This document shows, one piece after another, positions 1-7,917 of a stretch of DNA of 42,926 bases. The position numbers and the translations under genes are program-made. The first letter of the stretch is position 1, and every line of letters starts with the position of its first letter. Origin of the DNA: Butyrivibrio sp. (GTDB taxonomy: Bacteria; Bacillota; Clostridia; Lachnospirales; Lachnospiraceae); the NCBI RefSeq assembly GCF_017940685.1, contig NZ_JAGAYD010000028.1, positions 1-42,926 of the forward strand. The letters are read 5' to 3'. The notes under the pieces are model-generated. The model had not been told where the DNA came from. It saw nothing but the letters and a program-made list of their open reading frames with translations, and made no database searches.

Positions 1-1
1 G

Positions 2-1216
2 CTTCATATGTACGGTCTTGTTTCTGACGGCGGTGTACACAGCCACATCACACATATCTATGGCCTTTTAGAGCTTGCTAAAAAGAATGGCCTTAAGAAG
101 GTATATGTTCATTGCTTCCTTGACGGAAGAGATACACCACCAGAGAGCGGAATTGACTTTGTACAGCAGCTTGAGGACAAGATGAAGGAACTTGGAATTG
201 GTGAGATCGCTTCAATTTCTGGTCGTTACTACGCAATGGACAGAGATAACAACTATGACAGAGTTGAGATCGCTTACAATGCGCTTACAAAGGGCGAAGG
301 CAACAAGGCTAATTCTGCTCACGAGTGCATGGTTAATACATACAAAGATGGCAAGACAGATGAGTTCGTTGTTCCTACAGTTATCATGAAGAACGGAGCT
401 CCTGTAGCTACTATCAAGGATGGAGATTCAATCATTTTCTATAACTTCCGTCCAGACAGAGCAAGAGAGATCACACATTGCTTCTGCGATGATGAGTTTG
501 ATAAATTTAACAGAGGTAAGCGCCTTGACGTAACTTACGTTTGCTTTACAGATTATGATCCACTTATCCCTAACAAGGAAGTTGCCTTTAAGAAGGTTCT
601 TCTTAACAACACCTTTGGTGAGTGGCTTGCAGCTAAGGGACTTAAGCAGGCGCGTATCGCTGAGACAGAGAAGTATGCTCATGTAACATTCTTCTTTAAC
701 GGCGGTGTTGAGCAGCCTAATGAGGGTGAGGACAGAGTTCTTGTAAACAGCCCTAAGGATGTTCCTACATATGACCTTAAGCCTCAGATGAGTGCTCCTG
801 AAGTTTGCGAAAAGATTCTTGATGCAATAAACTCACAGAAGTACGACGTTGTTGTAGCTAATTTTGCTAATCCTGATATGGTTGGACATACAGGCGTTAT
901 CCCGGCAGCTGTAAAGGCTATTGAAGTAGTTGATGAGTGCGTTGGCAAGATCGTTGATGCTGTTAAGTCTGTTAACGGAACAATGTTCATCTGCGCTGAT
1001 CACGGTAATGCAGACATGATGATAGATTACGAGACAGGAGAGCCTTGGACAGCTCATACAACAAACCCTGTTCCTTTCATCCTTGTTAACTATGACCCTG
1101 CTTATACTCTTCGTGAAGGCGGATGCCTTGCAGACATCATTCCTACACTTATTGAATGCATGGGAGAAAAACAGCCAGCTGAGATGACAGGAAAGAGTCT
1201 TCTTATCAAGAAATAA
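2..1216 (+). CDS. gpmI: 2,3-bisphosphoglycerate-independent phosphoglycerate mutase, 5' truncated
   Basis: Interconverts 3- and 2-phosphoglycerate in cytoplasmic glycolysis using two Mn2+ ions. The frame is open to the left edge (LHMYGLVSDGGVHSH), so the gene starts upstream; about 404 of the usual 510 or so residues are visible and the N-terminal metal/Ser-containing part is missing. Family motifs are intact in order: DGGVHSH, GRDTPPESG, GRYYAMDRDNNYDR, FYNFRPDRAREIT, EKYAHVTFFFNGG, NPDMVGHTG, ADHGNADMM and TAHTTNPVP, which supply the substrate Arg residues and the Asp/His metal ligands. It ends at TAA 1214-1216, directly before a promoter-like sequence, so secG probably has its own start of transcription. 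The identification is certain; only the 5' end is unknown. Confidence 0.97.
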   Translation, partial: LHMYGLVSDGGVHSHITHIYGLLELAKKNGLKKVYVHCFLDGRDTPPESGIDFVQQLEDKMKELGIGEIASISGRYYAMDRDNNYDRVEIAYNALTKGEGNKANSAHECMVNTYKDGKTDEFVVPTVIMKNGAPVATIKDGDSIIFYNFRPDRAREITHCFCDDEFDKFNRGKRLDVTYVCFTDYDPLIPNKEVAFKKVLLNNTFGEWLAAKGLKQARIAETEKYAHVTFFFNGGVEQPNEGEDRVLVNSPKDVPTYDLKPQMSAPEVCEKILDAINSQKYDVVVANFANPDMVGHTGVIPAAVKAIEVVDECVGKIVDAVKSVNGTMFICADHGNADMMIDYETGEPWTAHTTNPVPFILVNYDPAYTLREGGCLADIIPTLIECMGEKQPAEMTGKSLLIKK

Positions 1217-1246
1217 TTGACTAACTGGTCCTGAATGTGCTATAGT
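1217..1246 (+). promoter_or_regulatory. sigma-A type promoter for secG
   Basis: TTGACT at 1217-1222, an 18-bp spacer and TATAGT at 1241-1246, preceded by an extended -10 TG (TGC-TATAGT). It begins on the base after the gpmI stop and lies about 50 bp upstream of the secG start. Seen in sequence; use as a promoter is inferred. Confidence 0.65.
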
Positions 1247-1294
1247 ACTTTTTGCGTGTTTTAGAATTCTTTGAACTTTTTTGGAGGTTTTTTC

Positions 1295-1537
1295 GTGAGC
1301 GTTTTAGATTACGTTTTTGGAGTTTTATTTATTATAATTTGCCTTGCGCTATGCGCACTTGTGCTTGCACAGGAAGGTAAGAACCAGGGACTTGGTGCTA
1401 TTCAGGGAACAGTTGAGAACACATACTGGGGCAGGAATAAGGGCCGTTCAAGAGAGGGTATCCTTAAGAAAGTGACAGTAGTTCTTTCATTTGGCTTTAT
1501 CATTCTTGGCATTGTTCTTAACATGGGTATTTTTTAA
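1295..1537 (+). CDS. secG: preprotein translocase subunit SecG
   Basis: Small membrane subunit of the SecYEG protein-export channel. I choose the GTG at 1295, giving 80 residues, because GGAGG at 1283-1287 lies 7 bases before it; the in-frame TTG at 1271 would put this Shine-Dalgarno inside the gene. Two hydrophobic helices (about residues 3-24 and 58-78) flank a polar loop carrying the family signature LAQEGKNQGLGAIQG and a basic stretch. Length and topology match SecG. It lies between gpmI and rnr, a common Firmicutes order, and is followed by a hairpin that may end its transcript. Confidence 0.93.
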   Translation: MSVLDYVFGVLFIIICLALCALVLAQEGKNQGLGAIQGTVENTYWGRNKGRSREGILKKVTVVLSFGFIILGIVLNMGIF

Positions 1538-1565
1538 TTAAAAATACAAATTATATTAACTTTTC

Positions 1566-1606
1566 TGGGCACTCTACTACAAGGTTAGTTGGGGTGCCCA
1601 TATTTT
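1566..1606 (+). terminator. hairpin after secG, probable weak terminator
   Basis: Arms TGGGCACTC (1566-1574) and GGGTGCCCA (1592-1600) form a 9-bp stem with one G-T pair and a 17-base loop, followed by an interrupted T run (TATTTT). Stem quality is good but the T tract is short, so it may be a partial terminator before rnr. Confidence 0.55.
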
Positions 1607-1607
1607 A

Positions 1608-1616
1608 TGGTATTAT
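1608..1616 (+). promoter_or_regulatory. extended -10 element next to the rnr start
   Basis: TGG-TATTAT at 1608-1616 matches an extended -10 box, and no clear -35 is seen. The expected transcription start (6-7 bases downstream) falls at about 1623, the A of the first rnr ATG. Confidence 0.4.
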
Positions 1617-1622
1617 AAAGAT

Positions 1623-3887
1623 ATGAGTAAAAATAAGAGCCTAAAGCGCATGGATGAGCAGCTTTTTGGCAGAGATAAAAAGAAAAACTACATAACAGGT
1701 CAGTTTGTTTCAAGTGGACGTGGATTTGGCTTTGTGGAAGTGGAAGGGAGAGAAGAAGATATCTTTATCCCTGAGGAGTATGTACACGGAGCTTTTCATA
1801 CAGATACAGTTGAAGTTGAGATACTGCCAGAGAGCACAGGTAAAAGGCAGGAAGGCAGGATCAGGAATATCCTGGTAAGAGGTATTGAAGAAGTAGTTGG
1901 AACTTTTCAGGGTGAGACTAACTTTGGATTTGTTATTCCTGATAATAACAAGATCCAGAGCGATATATTTATTCCCAAGGAACATTCAAATGGAGCAGTA
2001 TCCGGGGATAAAGTAGTTGTCCTTATCAGTGATTATGGTGACCCTATTGCAAGAAGAAAACCAGAGGGCAAGGTTAAGGAAGTTATAGGTAATATCAATG
2101 ATCCAGGTGTTGATATCCTTTCAATAGTTATGGGATATGGCATACCCTATGAATTTCCTGAAAAGGTCATAAATCAGGCCAACAGATGTCCTGACAGCGT
2201 CAGCGAAGCTGATATGTACGGAAGGTCTGACCTTAGAAATGTGACTATGGTCACTATTGACGGCGAAGATGCCAAAGATCTTGACGATGCAGTAAGTCTT
2301 AGCATTGATGGAGATGGTAATTATCATCTTGGTGTTCATATAGCTGATGTAACTAACTACGTACAGGAGAGTTCAGCCCTTGACAGGGAAGCTTTAAAAA
2401 GAGGAACCAGTGTATACTTGGTAGACAGGGTTATACCAATGCTTCCCCACAGACTTTCCAATGGTATATGTTCCCTTAATCATGGAGAGGACAGACTGTC
2501 TTTAAGCTGTCTTATGACCTTTGATAAAAATGGGGGATTACTTGACCACGACATAGTTGAATCAGTTATAAATGTCAATGAGCGCATGTCTTATACAGAT
2601 GTCGCTAAGATCTTAGAGGATAAGGATCCCGAGACTATAGACAGGTATAAAGAGCTTGTCCCAATGTTTGAGGATATGGCAGAGCTTTCCCACATCCTTA
2701 GAGGCAAGAGAGAAAAGAAAGGCGCTATTGACTTTGATTTTCCTGAGTCCAAGATTATCCTTGATAAAGATGGAAATCCTATAGACATCGTTCCTCATGA
2801 AAGAAATGTTGCAACAAGGCTCATTGAGGACTTTATGCTTGCTGCCAATCAGACTGTGGCAGAGCATTTTTACTATATGCAAAGTCCCTTTGTTTACAGA
2901 GTACATGAACAGCCTGATCCGGAGAAAATAGCATCTTTATCTTCCTTTGTGTCCAGCTTTGGTCATCATATAAAGATGCGCAAGGATGATGGAGTAAGAC
3001 CAAAAGAACTACAAAAGCTCCTAAAGGGCATACAGGGGACCAAGGAAGAAGCGGTTATCAGCAGAATGGCACTAAGGTCCATGATGCAGGCTAAATATAG
3101 TACTGAGTGCACAGGTCACTTTGGACTGGCTTTTGACTATTATTGTCACTTTACTTCACCTATAAGGAGATATCCTGATCTTCAGATCCACAGGATCATC
3201 AAGGATTACCTGCGGGGCAGGATGAATGAAAAGAAGGCTTCTCACTACAGCGAGATCCTGGATGAGGTGGCAAAGCATTCCTCCGAGACAGAAAGGCGTG
3301 CTGAAGAGGCTGAGAGAGAAACTGACAAGCTTAAAAAGGCTCAGTTTATGGAAAATCATGTGGGTGAGCGCTTTGAAGGACTTGTTTCCGGTGTTACCCA
3401 GTATGGATTTTTTGTTGAGCTTGAAAACAGCTGTGAGGGTATGGTAAGGGCATCCTCTATGGAGGACGACTTCTACGTATATGATGAAAAGGCAATGAAG
3501 CTTGTTGGCGAGAGATACCACAAGGAGTATACCATTGGCCAGAAGGTACTTATCAGGGTTGTTGGTGCTGACAGACTCACAAAAACCATAGATTTTAAAC
3601 TGGCAAGTGATGATCCGCAGGATGATACAGATGACTATGTGGAGTATTCAGACAGCCGCAGAGCTGTAGAAAAGAGAGCAAATAAGATCCGAAGACTCTC
3701 TCTGGAAGCTTCTGATACTGGCGAAAGATCTGATACCCCTGCAAGAAAAGTATCATCTGGCAAAAAGCCAGAAGATAAGAAAAAGTCCACACGAAAAGTT
3801 TATAAAGTACATAAATACAAGAAATCTGCAACCAGCAAGGCAGCCAGAAGTGCTCAGGGTAAGGGCAGATCCAGGAAAAAGAGATAA
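1623..3887 (+). CDS. rnr: ribonuclease R (3'-5' exoribonuclease)
   Basis: Processive 3'-5' hydrolytic exoribonuclease that degrades structured RNA and, with SmpB/tmRNA, non-stop mRNAs. The 754-residue product has the full layout: two N-terminal cold-shock-like OB folds (about 20-150, with [19 protein letters not shown] and the second [10 protein letters not shown] copy), an RNB catalytic domain (about 195-525) with [12 protein letters not shown] at 203-214 supplying the metal-binding Asp cluster, an S1 domain (about 570-660) and a Lys/Arg-rich tail (700-754). No Shine-Dalgarno precedes ATG 1623 or the next in-frame ATG (1650); an extended -10 box lies so close that the message may be leaderless. 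Only two bases separate it from smpB, so the two are cotranscribed. Confidence 0.96.
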   Translation: MSKNKSLKRMDEQLFGRDKKKNYITGQFVSSGRGFGFVEVEGREEDIFIPEEYVHGAFHTDTVEVEILPESTGKRQEGRIRNILVRGIEEVVGTFQGETNFGFVIPDNNKIQSDIFIPKEHSNGAVSGDKVVVLISDYGDPIARRKPEGKVKEVIGNINDPGVDILSIVMGYGIPYEFPEKVINQANRCPDSVSEADMYGRSDLRNVTMVTIDGEDAKDLDDAVSLSIDGDGNYHLGVHIADVTNYVQESSALDREALKRGTSVYLVDRVIPMLPHRLSNGICSLNHGEDRLSLSCLMTFDKNGGLLDHDIVESVINVNERMSYTDVAKILEDKDPETIDRYKELVPMFEDMAELSHILRGKREKKGAIDFDFPESKIILDKDGNPIDIVPHERNVATRLIEDFMLAANQTVAEHFYYMQSPFVYRVHEQPDPEKIASLSSFVSSFGHHIKMRKDDGVRPKELQKLLKGIQGTKEEAVISRMALRSMMQAKYSTECTGHFGLAFDYYCHFTSPIRRYPDLQIHRIIKDYLRGRMNEKKASHYSEILDEVAKHSSETERRAEEAERETDKLKKAQFMENHVGERFEGLVSGVTQYGFFVELENSCEGMVRASSMEDDFYVYDEKAMKLVGERYHKEYTIGQKVLIRVVGADRLTKTIDFKLASDDPQDDTDDYVEYSDSRRAVEKRANKIRRLSLEASDTGERSDTPARKVSSGKKPEDKKKSTRKVYKVHKYKKSATSKAARSAQGKGRSRKKR

Positions 3888-3889
3888 CA

Positions 3890-4360
3890 ATGGCAGAAGA
3901 TAATAAGGCAAGAAAGTTAATAGCAAATAATAAAAAGGCTTATCATGACTATTTCATTGAGGAAAAGTATGAGGCTGGACTTGAGCTTTTCGGAACAGAG
4001 GTTAAATCCCTAAGACAGGGCAAGTGCAGCATCAAGGAGTCATGGATCAGCATCGATAAGGGCGAAGCTTTTATAATGGGCATGAACATCAGCCCCTATG
4101 AAAAGGGTAATATCTTTAACAAGGATCCCTTAAGAGTTAAAAAGCTTCTTTTACACAAGGCTGAAATAAGAAAGCTTGACCAGCAAAAAATGGTTCAGGG
4201 CTATACACTTGTGCCTCTTGAGGTGTATTTTAAAAATGGCAGAGTGAAAGTGGAAATAGGCCTTGCCAAGGGTAAAAAACTCTATGACAAGAGAGCTGAT
4301 ATGGCGAAAAAGGATCAGCAAAGAGAAGCAGAAAAAGAGTTTAAGCAAAGGTTCAAATAA
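3890..4360 (+). CDS. smpB: SsrA-binding protein SmpB
   Basis: Binds tmRNA and places its tRNA-like domain in the A site of ribosomes stalled on broken mRNA. The 156 residues match the family length. Signature stretches are [49 protein letters not shown] and [11 protein letters not shown], followed by a basic C-terminal tail ([14 protein letters not shown]) of the kind that enters the mRNA channel. The start ATG lies two bases after the rnr stop, indicating coupling to RNase R. The tmRNA gene follows 1.5 kb downstream with two signalling genes in between. Confidence 0.97.
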   Translation: MAEDNKARKLIANNKKAYHDYFIEEKYEAGLELFGTEVKSLRQGKCSIKESWISIDKGEAFIMGMNISPYEKGNIFNKDPLRVKKLLLHKAEIRKLDQQKMVQGYTLVPLEVYFKNGRVKVEIGLAKGKKLYDKRADMAKKDQQREAEKEFKQRFK

Positions 4361-4392
4361 ACCTTTGTCTTAAGGAGGGTGTAACTGTAATA

Positions 4393-4980
4393 ATGCCTGA
4401 AGATAAAGATGTATGGTTAGATCAGCTAAAGCACGTTGAGACAGCTGACGGAATAAGGTACACAGGTAGTAAGGAAGCTTATCTTAAGTTTCTTAGGACT
4501 TTCTATGCCACTTTGGAGGACAAGGCCGACGAGATTGAAAAATCCTACAAGAGTGGTGATATGGAGTTTTGTACTATCAAAGTCCATGCATTAAAAAGTA
4601 CAGCCAGGATAATCGGAGCCAGAGAACTTTCAAAGCTTGCTGAAAAACTTGAAGAGGCTGGAAAGAAAAAGAACTTTAAGATTTTTGACGAGCATATATA
4701 TGAACTTTTGTCCATGTACAGGCAGTATAAAGAAGACCTTGCCGGACTTCCAAGAGAACAGGATCTGATAAAAAAAGAACCCATTTCGGAGGATGCTCTT
4801 TCAGATGCCTATGATGCTCTAAGGACCTTTGCATCCCAAATGGATGTGGATGCAGTAAAGATGATTTTGGACGAGCTTGACACCTATAAACTTTTAGCAA
4901 GTGATGAAGAAAGAATTGAAACAATTAACAGAAAATTGTTACAATTTGATTGGGATGGAATAGAAAAGCTGTTACAATAG
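4393..4980 (+). CDS. HPt (histidine phosphotransfer) domain protein
   Basis: Probable phosphorelay intermediate that carries a phosphoryl group on His. The core helix has VHALKSTARIIGA with the likely phospho-His at residue 65, followed by LSKLAEKLEEAGKKKN, as in HPt domains. The 195-residue product is longer than a bare HPt (about 110); residues 125-195 form an additional acidic, probably helical region that I do not recognise. No kinase domain is present. The nearest Shine-Dalgarno (AAGGAGG, 4371-4377) is 15 bases before ATG 4393, an unusually long spacing. A two-receiver regulator follows 38 bases downstream and is the obvious phosphotransfer partner, by inference. Confidence 0.85.
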   Translation: MPEDKDVWLDQLKHVETADGIRYTGSKEAYLKFLRTFYATLEDKADEIEKSYKSGDMEFCTIKVHALKSTARIIGARELSKLAEKLEEAGKKKNFKIFDEHIYELLSMYRQYKEDLAGLPREQDLIKKEPISEDALSDAYDALRTFASQMDVDAVKMILDELDTYKLLASDEERIETINRKLLQFDWDGIEKLLQ

Positions 4981-5018
4981 AGGTATAAATATACGGCACC
5001 CTTGGAGGATGTGTATCT

Positions 5019-5789
5019 ATGGCTGTAAATAAAGCAATTGTAATAGGACAAAAAGAATCGTTCTTCATCAAGGTACTTATAAAAAAGATGGAGGATGGCA
5101 GGATTCAGACTAAGTATGTTCAGAATACTGTTGATGATATCAACAGCAACATAAACGATGCTGATATTGCTGTATATTATATGGATTCTGGTGAACTTAT
5201 AGAGGCCAGCATCTTAAGGTTTATAGTAGATACACTTAAAGACAAGGAAAAGAAGCTGATCCTGATAGGAGACCCTGCTGATACCAGGTTCTTAAGTGAC
5301 GATATTCCAGATGATATTCTCTATCAGGTGCTTCCAAGGCCACTTGATAATGACAAGTTTATGTCCGTTATATCTGAGTTCTTTAAGAAAAGCTCCATGG
5401 ATGAGTTTAAAAAGAGTATTTTGGTTTGCGATGATGACCCCAATTATCTGGGCCTTGTAAGAGAGTGGCTTAAGGATACATACAAGGTATCAGTTGTAAC
5501 ATCAGGACTTCAGGCCATCAAGTGGCTTGGAAAAAACAAGGCCGATCTTATTTTGCTTGATCATGAAATGCCGGTAACAACAGGTCCACAGGTTCTTGAG
5601 ATGTTAAGGGCAGATGAGGAGACCAGATCTATTCCAGTTATGTTCCTTACTGGTAAGAGCGATAAAGAGAGCGTGCTTGCTGTTGTGGCTCTTAAGCCTG
5701 AAGGATATTTCCTTAAGAATATTGAAAAGGATGAGCTTTTAGAGAAGCTTGGACATTTCTTTGCTCTTCAGGCAGCAAAAAATGGCTAA
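5019..5789 (+). CDS. response regulator with a degenerate and an intact receiver domain
   Basis: Two receiver-like halves and no output domain in 256 residues. The N-terminal half (1-125) has the fold rhythm (KAIVIGQKE, DADIAVYYMDS, KKLILIGDP) but lacks the acidic pair and phosphoacceptor Asp, so it looks like a pseudo-receiver. The C-terminal half (132-250) is complete: ILVCDDDPNY with acidic residues 138-140, phosphoacceptor Asp181 in LILLDHEMPV, the Thr in VMFLTGKSDK, and the Lys in YFLKN. Such single-output-free regulators act by protein contact or pass phosphate onward. It lies between the HPt gene and tmRNA. The Shine-Dalgarno GGAGG is within 15 bases of the ATG. Confidence 0.87.
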   Translation: MAVNKAIVIGQKESFFIKVLIKKMEDGRIQTKYVQNTVDDINSNINDADIAVYYMDSGELIEASILRFIVDTLKDKEKKLILIGDPADTRFLSDDIPDDILYQVLPRPLDNDKFMSVISEFFKKSSMDEFKKSILVCDDDPNYLGLVREWLKDTYKVSVVTSGLQAIKWLGKNKADLILLDHEMPVTTGPQVLEMLRADEETRSIPVMFLTGKSDKESVLAVVALKPEGYFLKNIEKDELLEKLGHFFALQAAKNG

Positions 5790-5801
5790 ACCTACAGGTT
5801 A

Positions 5802-5830
5802 TTGATTTAATCTGTGTTTATGTATATACT
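5802..5830 (+). promoter_or_regulatory. promoter of tmRNA gene
   Basis: TTGATT at 5802-5807, a 17-bp spacer and TATACT at 5825-5830. The predicted start near 5837 is about 13 bases upstream of the mature tmRNA 5' end, leaving a short leader for RNase P to remove. Confidence 0.7.
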
Positions 5831-5849
5831 GAAAAAGCAAATTAAATAA

Positions 5850-6201
5850 GGGTTAGTAAAGGTTTCGACAGGGATTTTGAAGCTGGAGAAGCTATCCGCA
5901 GGACGGTGCGTTAAACTTCAAATTAAAATTAAACGCTGAAGATAATTTAGCATTTGCTGCCTAAGGGCAGCTCGTGGACCTGAGTACACCTACATACTTA
6001 GTAATCCGCGTCAAATCTTGTAGGAAACGACATGGCAAGTGCCTCGAGGCTGTGGTCGTATAAGGGGCTACAGATCATCTTTGGTTGCCTATTACTGAAG
6101 GTGTGATGGAACAGGAATGCAGAATTCCGAAATAACAGGCTATGATAGTAGAAGGACAGGGGATGAATTTTTGGACGCGGGTTCGACTCCCGCCTAATCC
6201 A
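5850..6201 (+). ncRNA. ssrA: transfer-messenger RNA (tmRNA)
   Basis: Rescues stalled ribosomes with SmpB. The ends pair as a tRNA-like acceptor stem: GGGTTAG (5850-5856) with CTAATCC (6194-6200), one G-U pair, discriminator A at 6201. The T-arm GCGGGTTCGACTCCCGC is present near the 3' end and the conserved TTTCGACAGGG follows the 5' stem. The tag reading frame ends at TAA 5962-5964; the best reading starts at GCT 5935 and encodes AEDNLAFAA, closely resembling clostridial tags such as AEDNFALAA. The resume codon is inferred from that similarity; the frame is open further upstream. After the discriminator the genome reads CTC, not CCA, so the 3' CCA must be added after transcription. Confidence 0.96.
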
Positions 6202-6207
6202 CTCGGG

Positions 6208-6236
6208 AAAAGAGCTATTTTATGTGGCTCTTTTTT
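6208..6236 (+). terminator. intrinsic terminator of ssrA
   Basis: Arms AAAAGAGC (6208-6215) and GCTCTTTT (6227-6234) around an 11-base loop, running into a T tract to 6236. Confidence 0.88.
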
Positions 6237-6295
6237 GATTTGTAGATAATTGTCAGAATATATCACAATTTTGTCACAAATTTAGCGACGCAATT

Positions 6296-6304
6296 TGATA
6301 TACT
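6296..6304 (+). promoter_or_regulatory. extended -10 promoter for proB
   Basis: TGATATACT (TG-A-TATACT). No -35 box at a normal distance; TTGTCA at 6271 is 22 bases away. It sits 43 bases before the proB ATG and after the ssrA terminator, the only plausible start for proB. Confidence 0.5.
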
Positions 6305-6346
6305 GACACTATGCGTTTCATATTTATTTATTTGTGAGGGGAAAAG

Positions 6347-7144
6347 ATGGCGCTAAGTAAAAAGAGAATAGTTGTAAAAGTTGGAACTTCAACAATAACA
6401 AACGAAGAGGGCAATATTGACATAAGGACCCTGGACCATCTGTGCAGGGCTTTGGCCGGTGTTGAAAATCTTGGATATGATCTGGTCCTGGTATCATCAG
6501 GCGCTATAGCTGTTGGTGCTGGTAAGATGAGACTTGCCCAAAAGCCAAAGGAGATCAGGATGAAGCAGGCTGCAGCCGCAGTTGGGCAGACTGAGCTCAT
6601 GCACCTGTATGACAAGTTCTTTAGTGAATATGGCAGGATGGTTGGCCAGATTCTTCTTGATAATGGGGATATTTTAGACCCTGTAAGAAGCGAGAATCTA
6701 AAGAACACCTTTGATGCTCTTTTAGAGAATCACATTATTCCTATAGTCAATGAAAATGACTCAGTAAGCCACACAGAGATTGAGTCTGAGAAAAAGCTCT
6801 TTTCTGATAATGATATGCTCTCAGCTGTGGTAGCAGTATTCTGTAATGCCTGTAAGCTGATCATTTTTTCTGATATTGATGGTTTATATGATGGCAATCC
6901 AAGCACTAATCCGGATGCCAAGCTCATAAGCAGGGTAGAAGAGATCACTGAAGAATTAAAGGGACTTGCTTCTGGCTCTGGCTCTAACAGAGGAACCGGC
7001 GGTATGATAACCAAGCTTGAAGCAGCAGAGCTTGCGACTTCAAGAGGGATTGACGTTCTTATTACCAATGGTAAAAATCCTGAAAAGCTCTATGACATCA
7101 TTGAAAAAAAGAAAGTCGGAACTTTATTTGTAGCAAAAAAATAA
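6347..7144 (+). CDS. proB: glutamate 5-kinase
   Basis: Phosphorylates glutamate to gamma-glutamyl phosphate, the first step of proline synthesis. The 265 residues cover one amino-acid-kinase domain: VVKVGTSTI near the N-terminus for ATP binding, LVSSGAIAVG for the phosphate loop, PIVNENDSV for glutamate binding, FSDIDGLYDGNPSTN, and GTGGMITKLEAAELA. The C-terminal PUA domain of E. coli ProB (367 aa) is absent, as in a number of clostridial enzymes. GAGGGG at 6336-6341 sets the ATG at 6347. ProA, its partner that reduces the unstable product, is encoded about 27 kb away at 34460. Transcription appears monocistronic and ends at a hairpin shared with the facing gene. Confidence 0.95.
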   Translation: MALSKKRIVVKVGTSTITNEEGNIDIRTLDHLCRALAGVENLGYDLVLVSSGAIAVGAGKMRLAQKPKEIRMKQAAAAVGQTELMHLYDKFFSEYGRMVGQILLDNGDILDPVRSENLKNTFDALLENHIIPIVNENDSVSHTEIESEKKLFSDNDMLSAVVAVFCNACKLIIFSDIDGLYDGNPSTNPDAKLISRVEEITEELKGLASGSGSNRGTGGMITKLEAAELATSRGIDVLITNGKNPEKLYDIIEKKKVGTLFVAKK

Positions 7145-7192
7145 AGCATTTGACTGACTTTTGAAGTGTTCATCAATCAAATGCTTATTTTT
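7144..7192. terminator. hairpin terminator shared by convergent genes
   Basis: Perfect 10-bp arms AAGCATTTGA (7144-7153) and TCAAATGCTT (7177-7186), 23-base loop, then ATTTTTGC. It lies between proB (+) and the minus-strand gene ending at 7203. The T run favours the plus-strand transcript. Confidence 0.7.
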
Positions 7193-7202
7193 GCTTTATA
7201 GA

Positions 7203-7772
7203 TCAGACATTTTCATGGAACTTATCATATATCTCAGTAAGATAAGTCTTGACAATCTGAATGTTTGACATCTTGCGAAGGTCTACATTGCCCATGCTTA
7301 CTGCAATCTCATCTGCAAGAAGAAGCATGTCATATATCTTTAACTTGAACTCGTTCCTGCTAAGCTGATCCACGTTGATCTCCATAAGAGGAGCACCAAG
7401 CTTCATTGTTACGTTTTCATCAGCGATTCCGGTCTGTACAATGCGGCTTTCAGGATCAAAATTAACGTAGAGGATGAGTTTTTCTTTCTCGTGCTTTTTT
7501 AAAGTAGTAGGAGTCTGGTGTGAAGCGTCCATCCACTCGTAGAAATCTGCCTCGTCCGGGTTCATAAGGAACTTTGTGAGTTCTTCTCTATGTTTTTCAA
7601 CGTACTGCATATATTTGCTGGCGTTAGGACCAGTATAAGCCAATTCTACCTTGACACCATTGTCTGTTTTAACAAGACGACATTTTTCAGCAACTTCCTT
7701 GATCTTGAGGGAGGTTTCTGTGTTGCCGATCATCTTAAAAGTGCCGGTTTCCAATTCCTGCTTAAATTCCAT
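7203..7772 (-). CDS. protein of unknown function (189 aa)
   Basis: I do not recognise this protein. It is 189 residues, soluble, without signal peptide, membrane helix or cysteine-rich motif. Its N-terminus (FKQELETGTFKMIGNTETSL) and the middle part (residues 85-160) look like alternating beta strands and helices; the C-terminus (residues 140-189) is helical and acidic. It is a real gene: Shine-Dalgarno AAGGAGA (7778-7784, minus strand) lies 5 bases before the ATG, an extended -10 box lies upstream, and codon use resembles its neighbours. It is the only minus-strand gene before 38.7 kb, converging on proB and diverging from ftsK, so it is transcribed alone. Confidence 0.8.
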   Translation of the reverse strand: MEFKQELETGTFKMIGNTETSLKIKEVAEKCRLVKTDNGVKVELAYTGPNASKYMQYVEKHREELTKFLMNPDEADFYEWMDASHQTPTTLKKHEKEKLILYVNFDPESRIVQTGIADENVTMKLGAPLMEINVDQLSRNEFKLKIYDMLLLADEIAVSMGNVDLRKMSNIQIVKTYLTEIYDKFHENV

Positions 7773-7820
7773 TGCGTTCTCCTTGTCTGTTTGTAAGTAA
7801 CTACCTATAAATCAGTTGTT

Positions 7821-7829
7821 AGTATAGCA
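7821..7829 (-). promoter_or_regulatory. extended -10 promoter for the 189-aa gene
   Basis: On the minus strand the sequence reads TGC-TATACT, an extended -10 box about 50 bases before the ATG. No convincing -35 box. Confidence 0.45.
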
Positions 7830-7844
7830 TAAAGAATTTAAAAA

Positions 7845-7853
7845 TGATATACT
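7845..7853 (+). promoter_or_regulatory. extended -10 promoter for the ftsK operon
   Basis: TGA-TATACT at 7845-7853, identical to the element before proB. Lies about 65 bases before the ftsK ATG and divergent from the minus-strand promoter at 7821-7829. No -35 at proper spacing. Confidence 0.45.
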
Positions 7854-7917
7854 ATCTAAAGTCTGAGACTTGGCTTTTCAGATTTAGTATTAGAGAAAGT
7901 TTTGTAATGGGTAAGAA

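Noticed and set aside
6075-6266. Minus-strand open frame of 63 codons
   Set aside because: It lies over the tmRNA 3' part and its terminator; no ribosome site, and the RNA gene fully explains the sequence.
6347-7144. Truncation of proB
   Set aside because: Only the PUA domain is missing and the kinase domain is complete, a normal form in many clostridia; no remnant of PUA follows.
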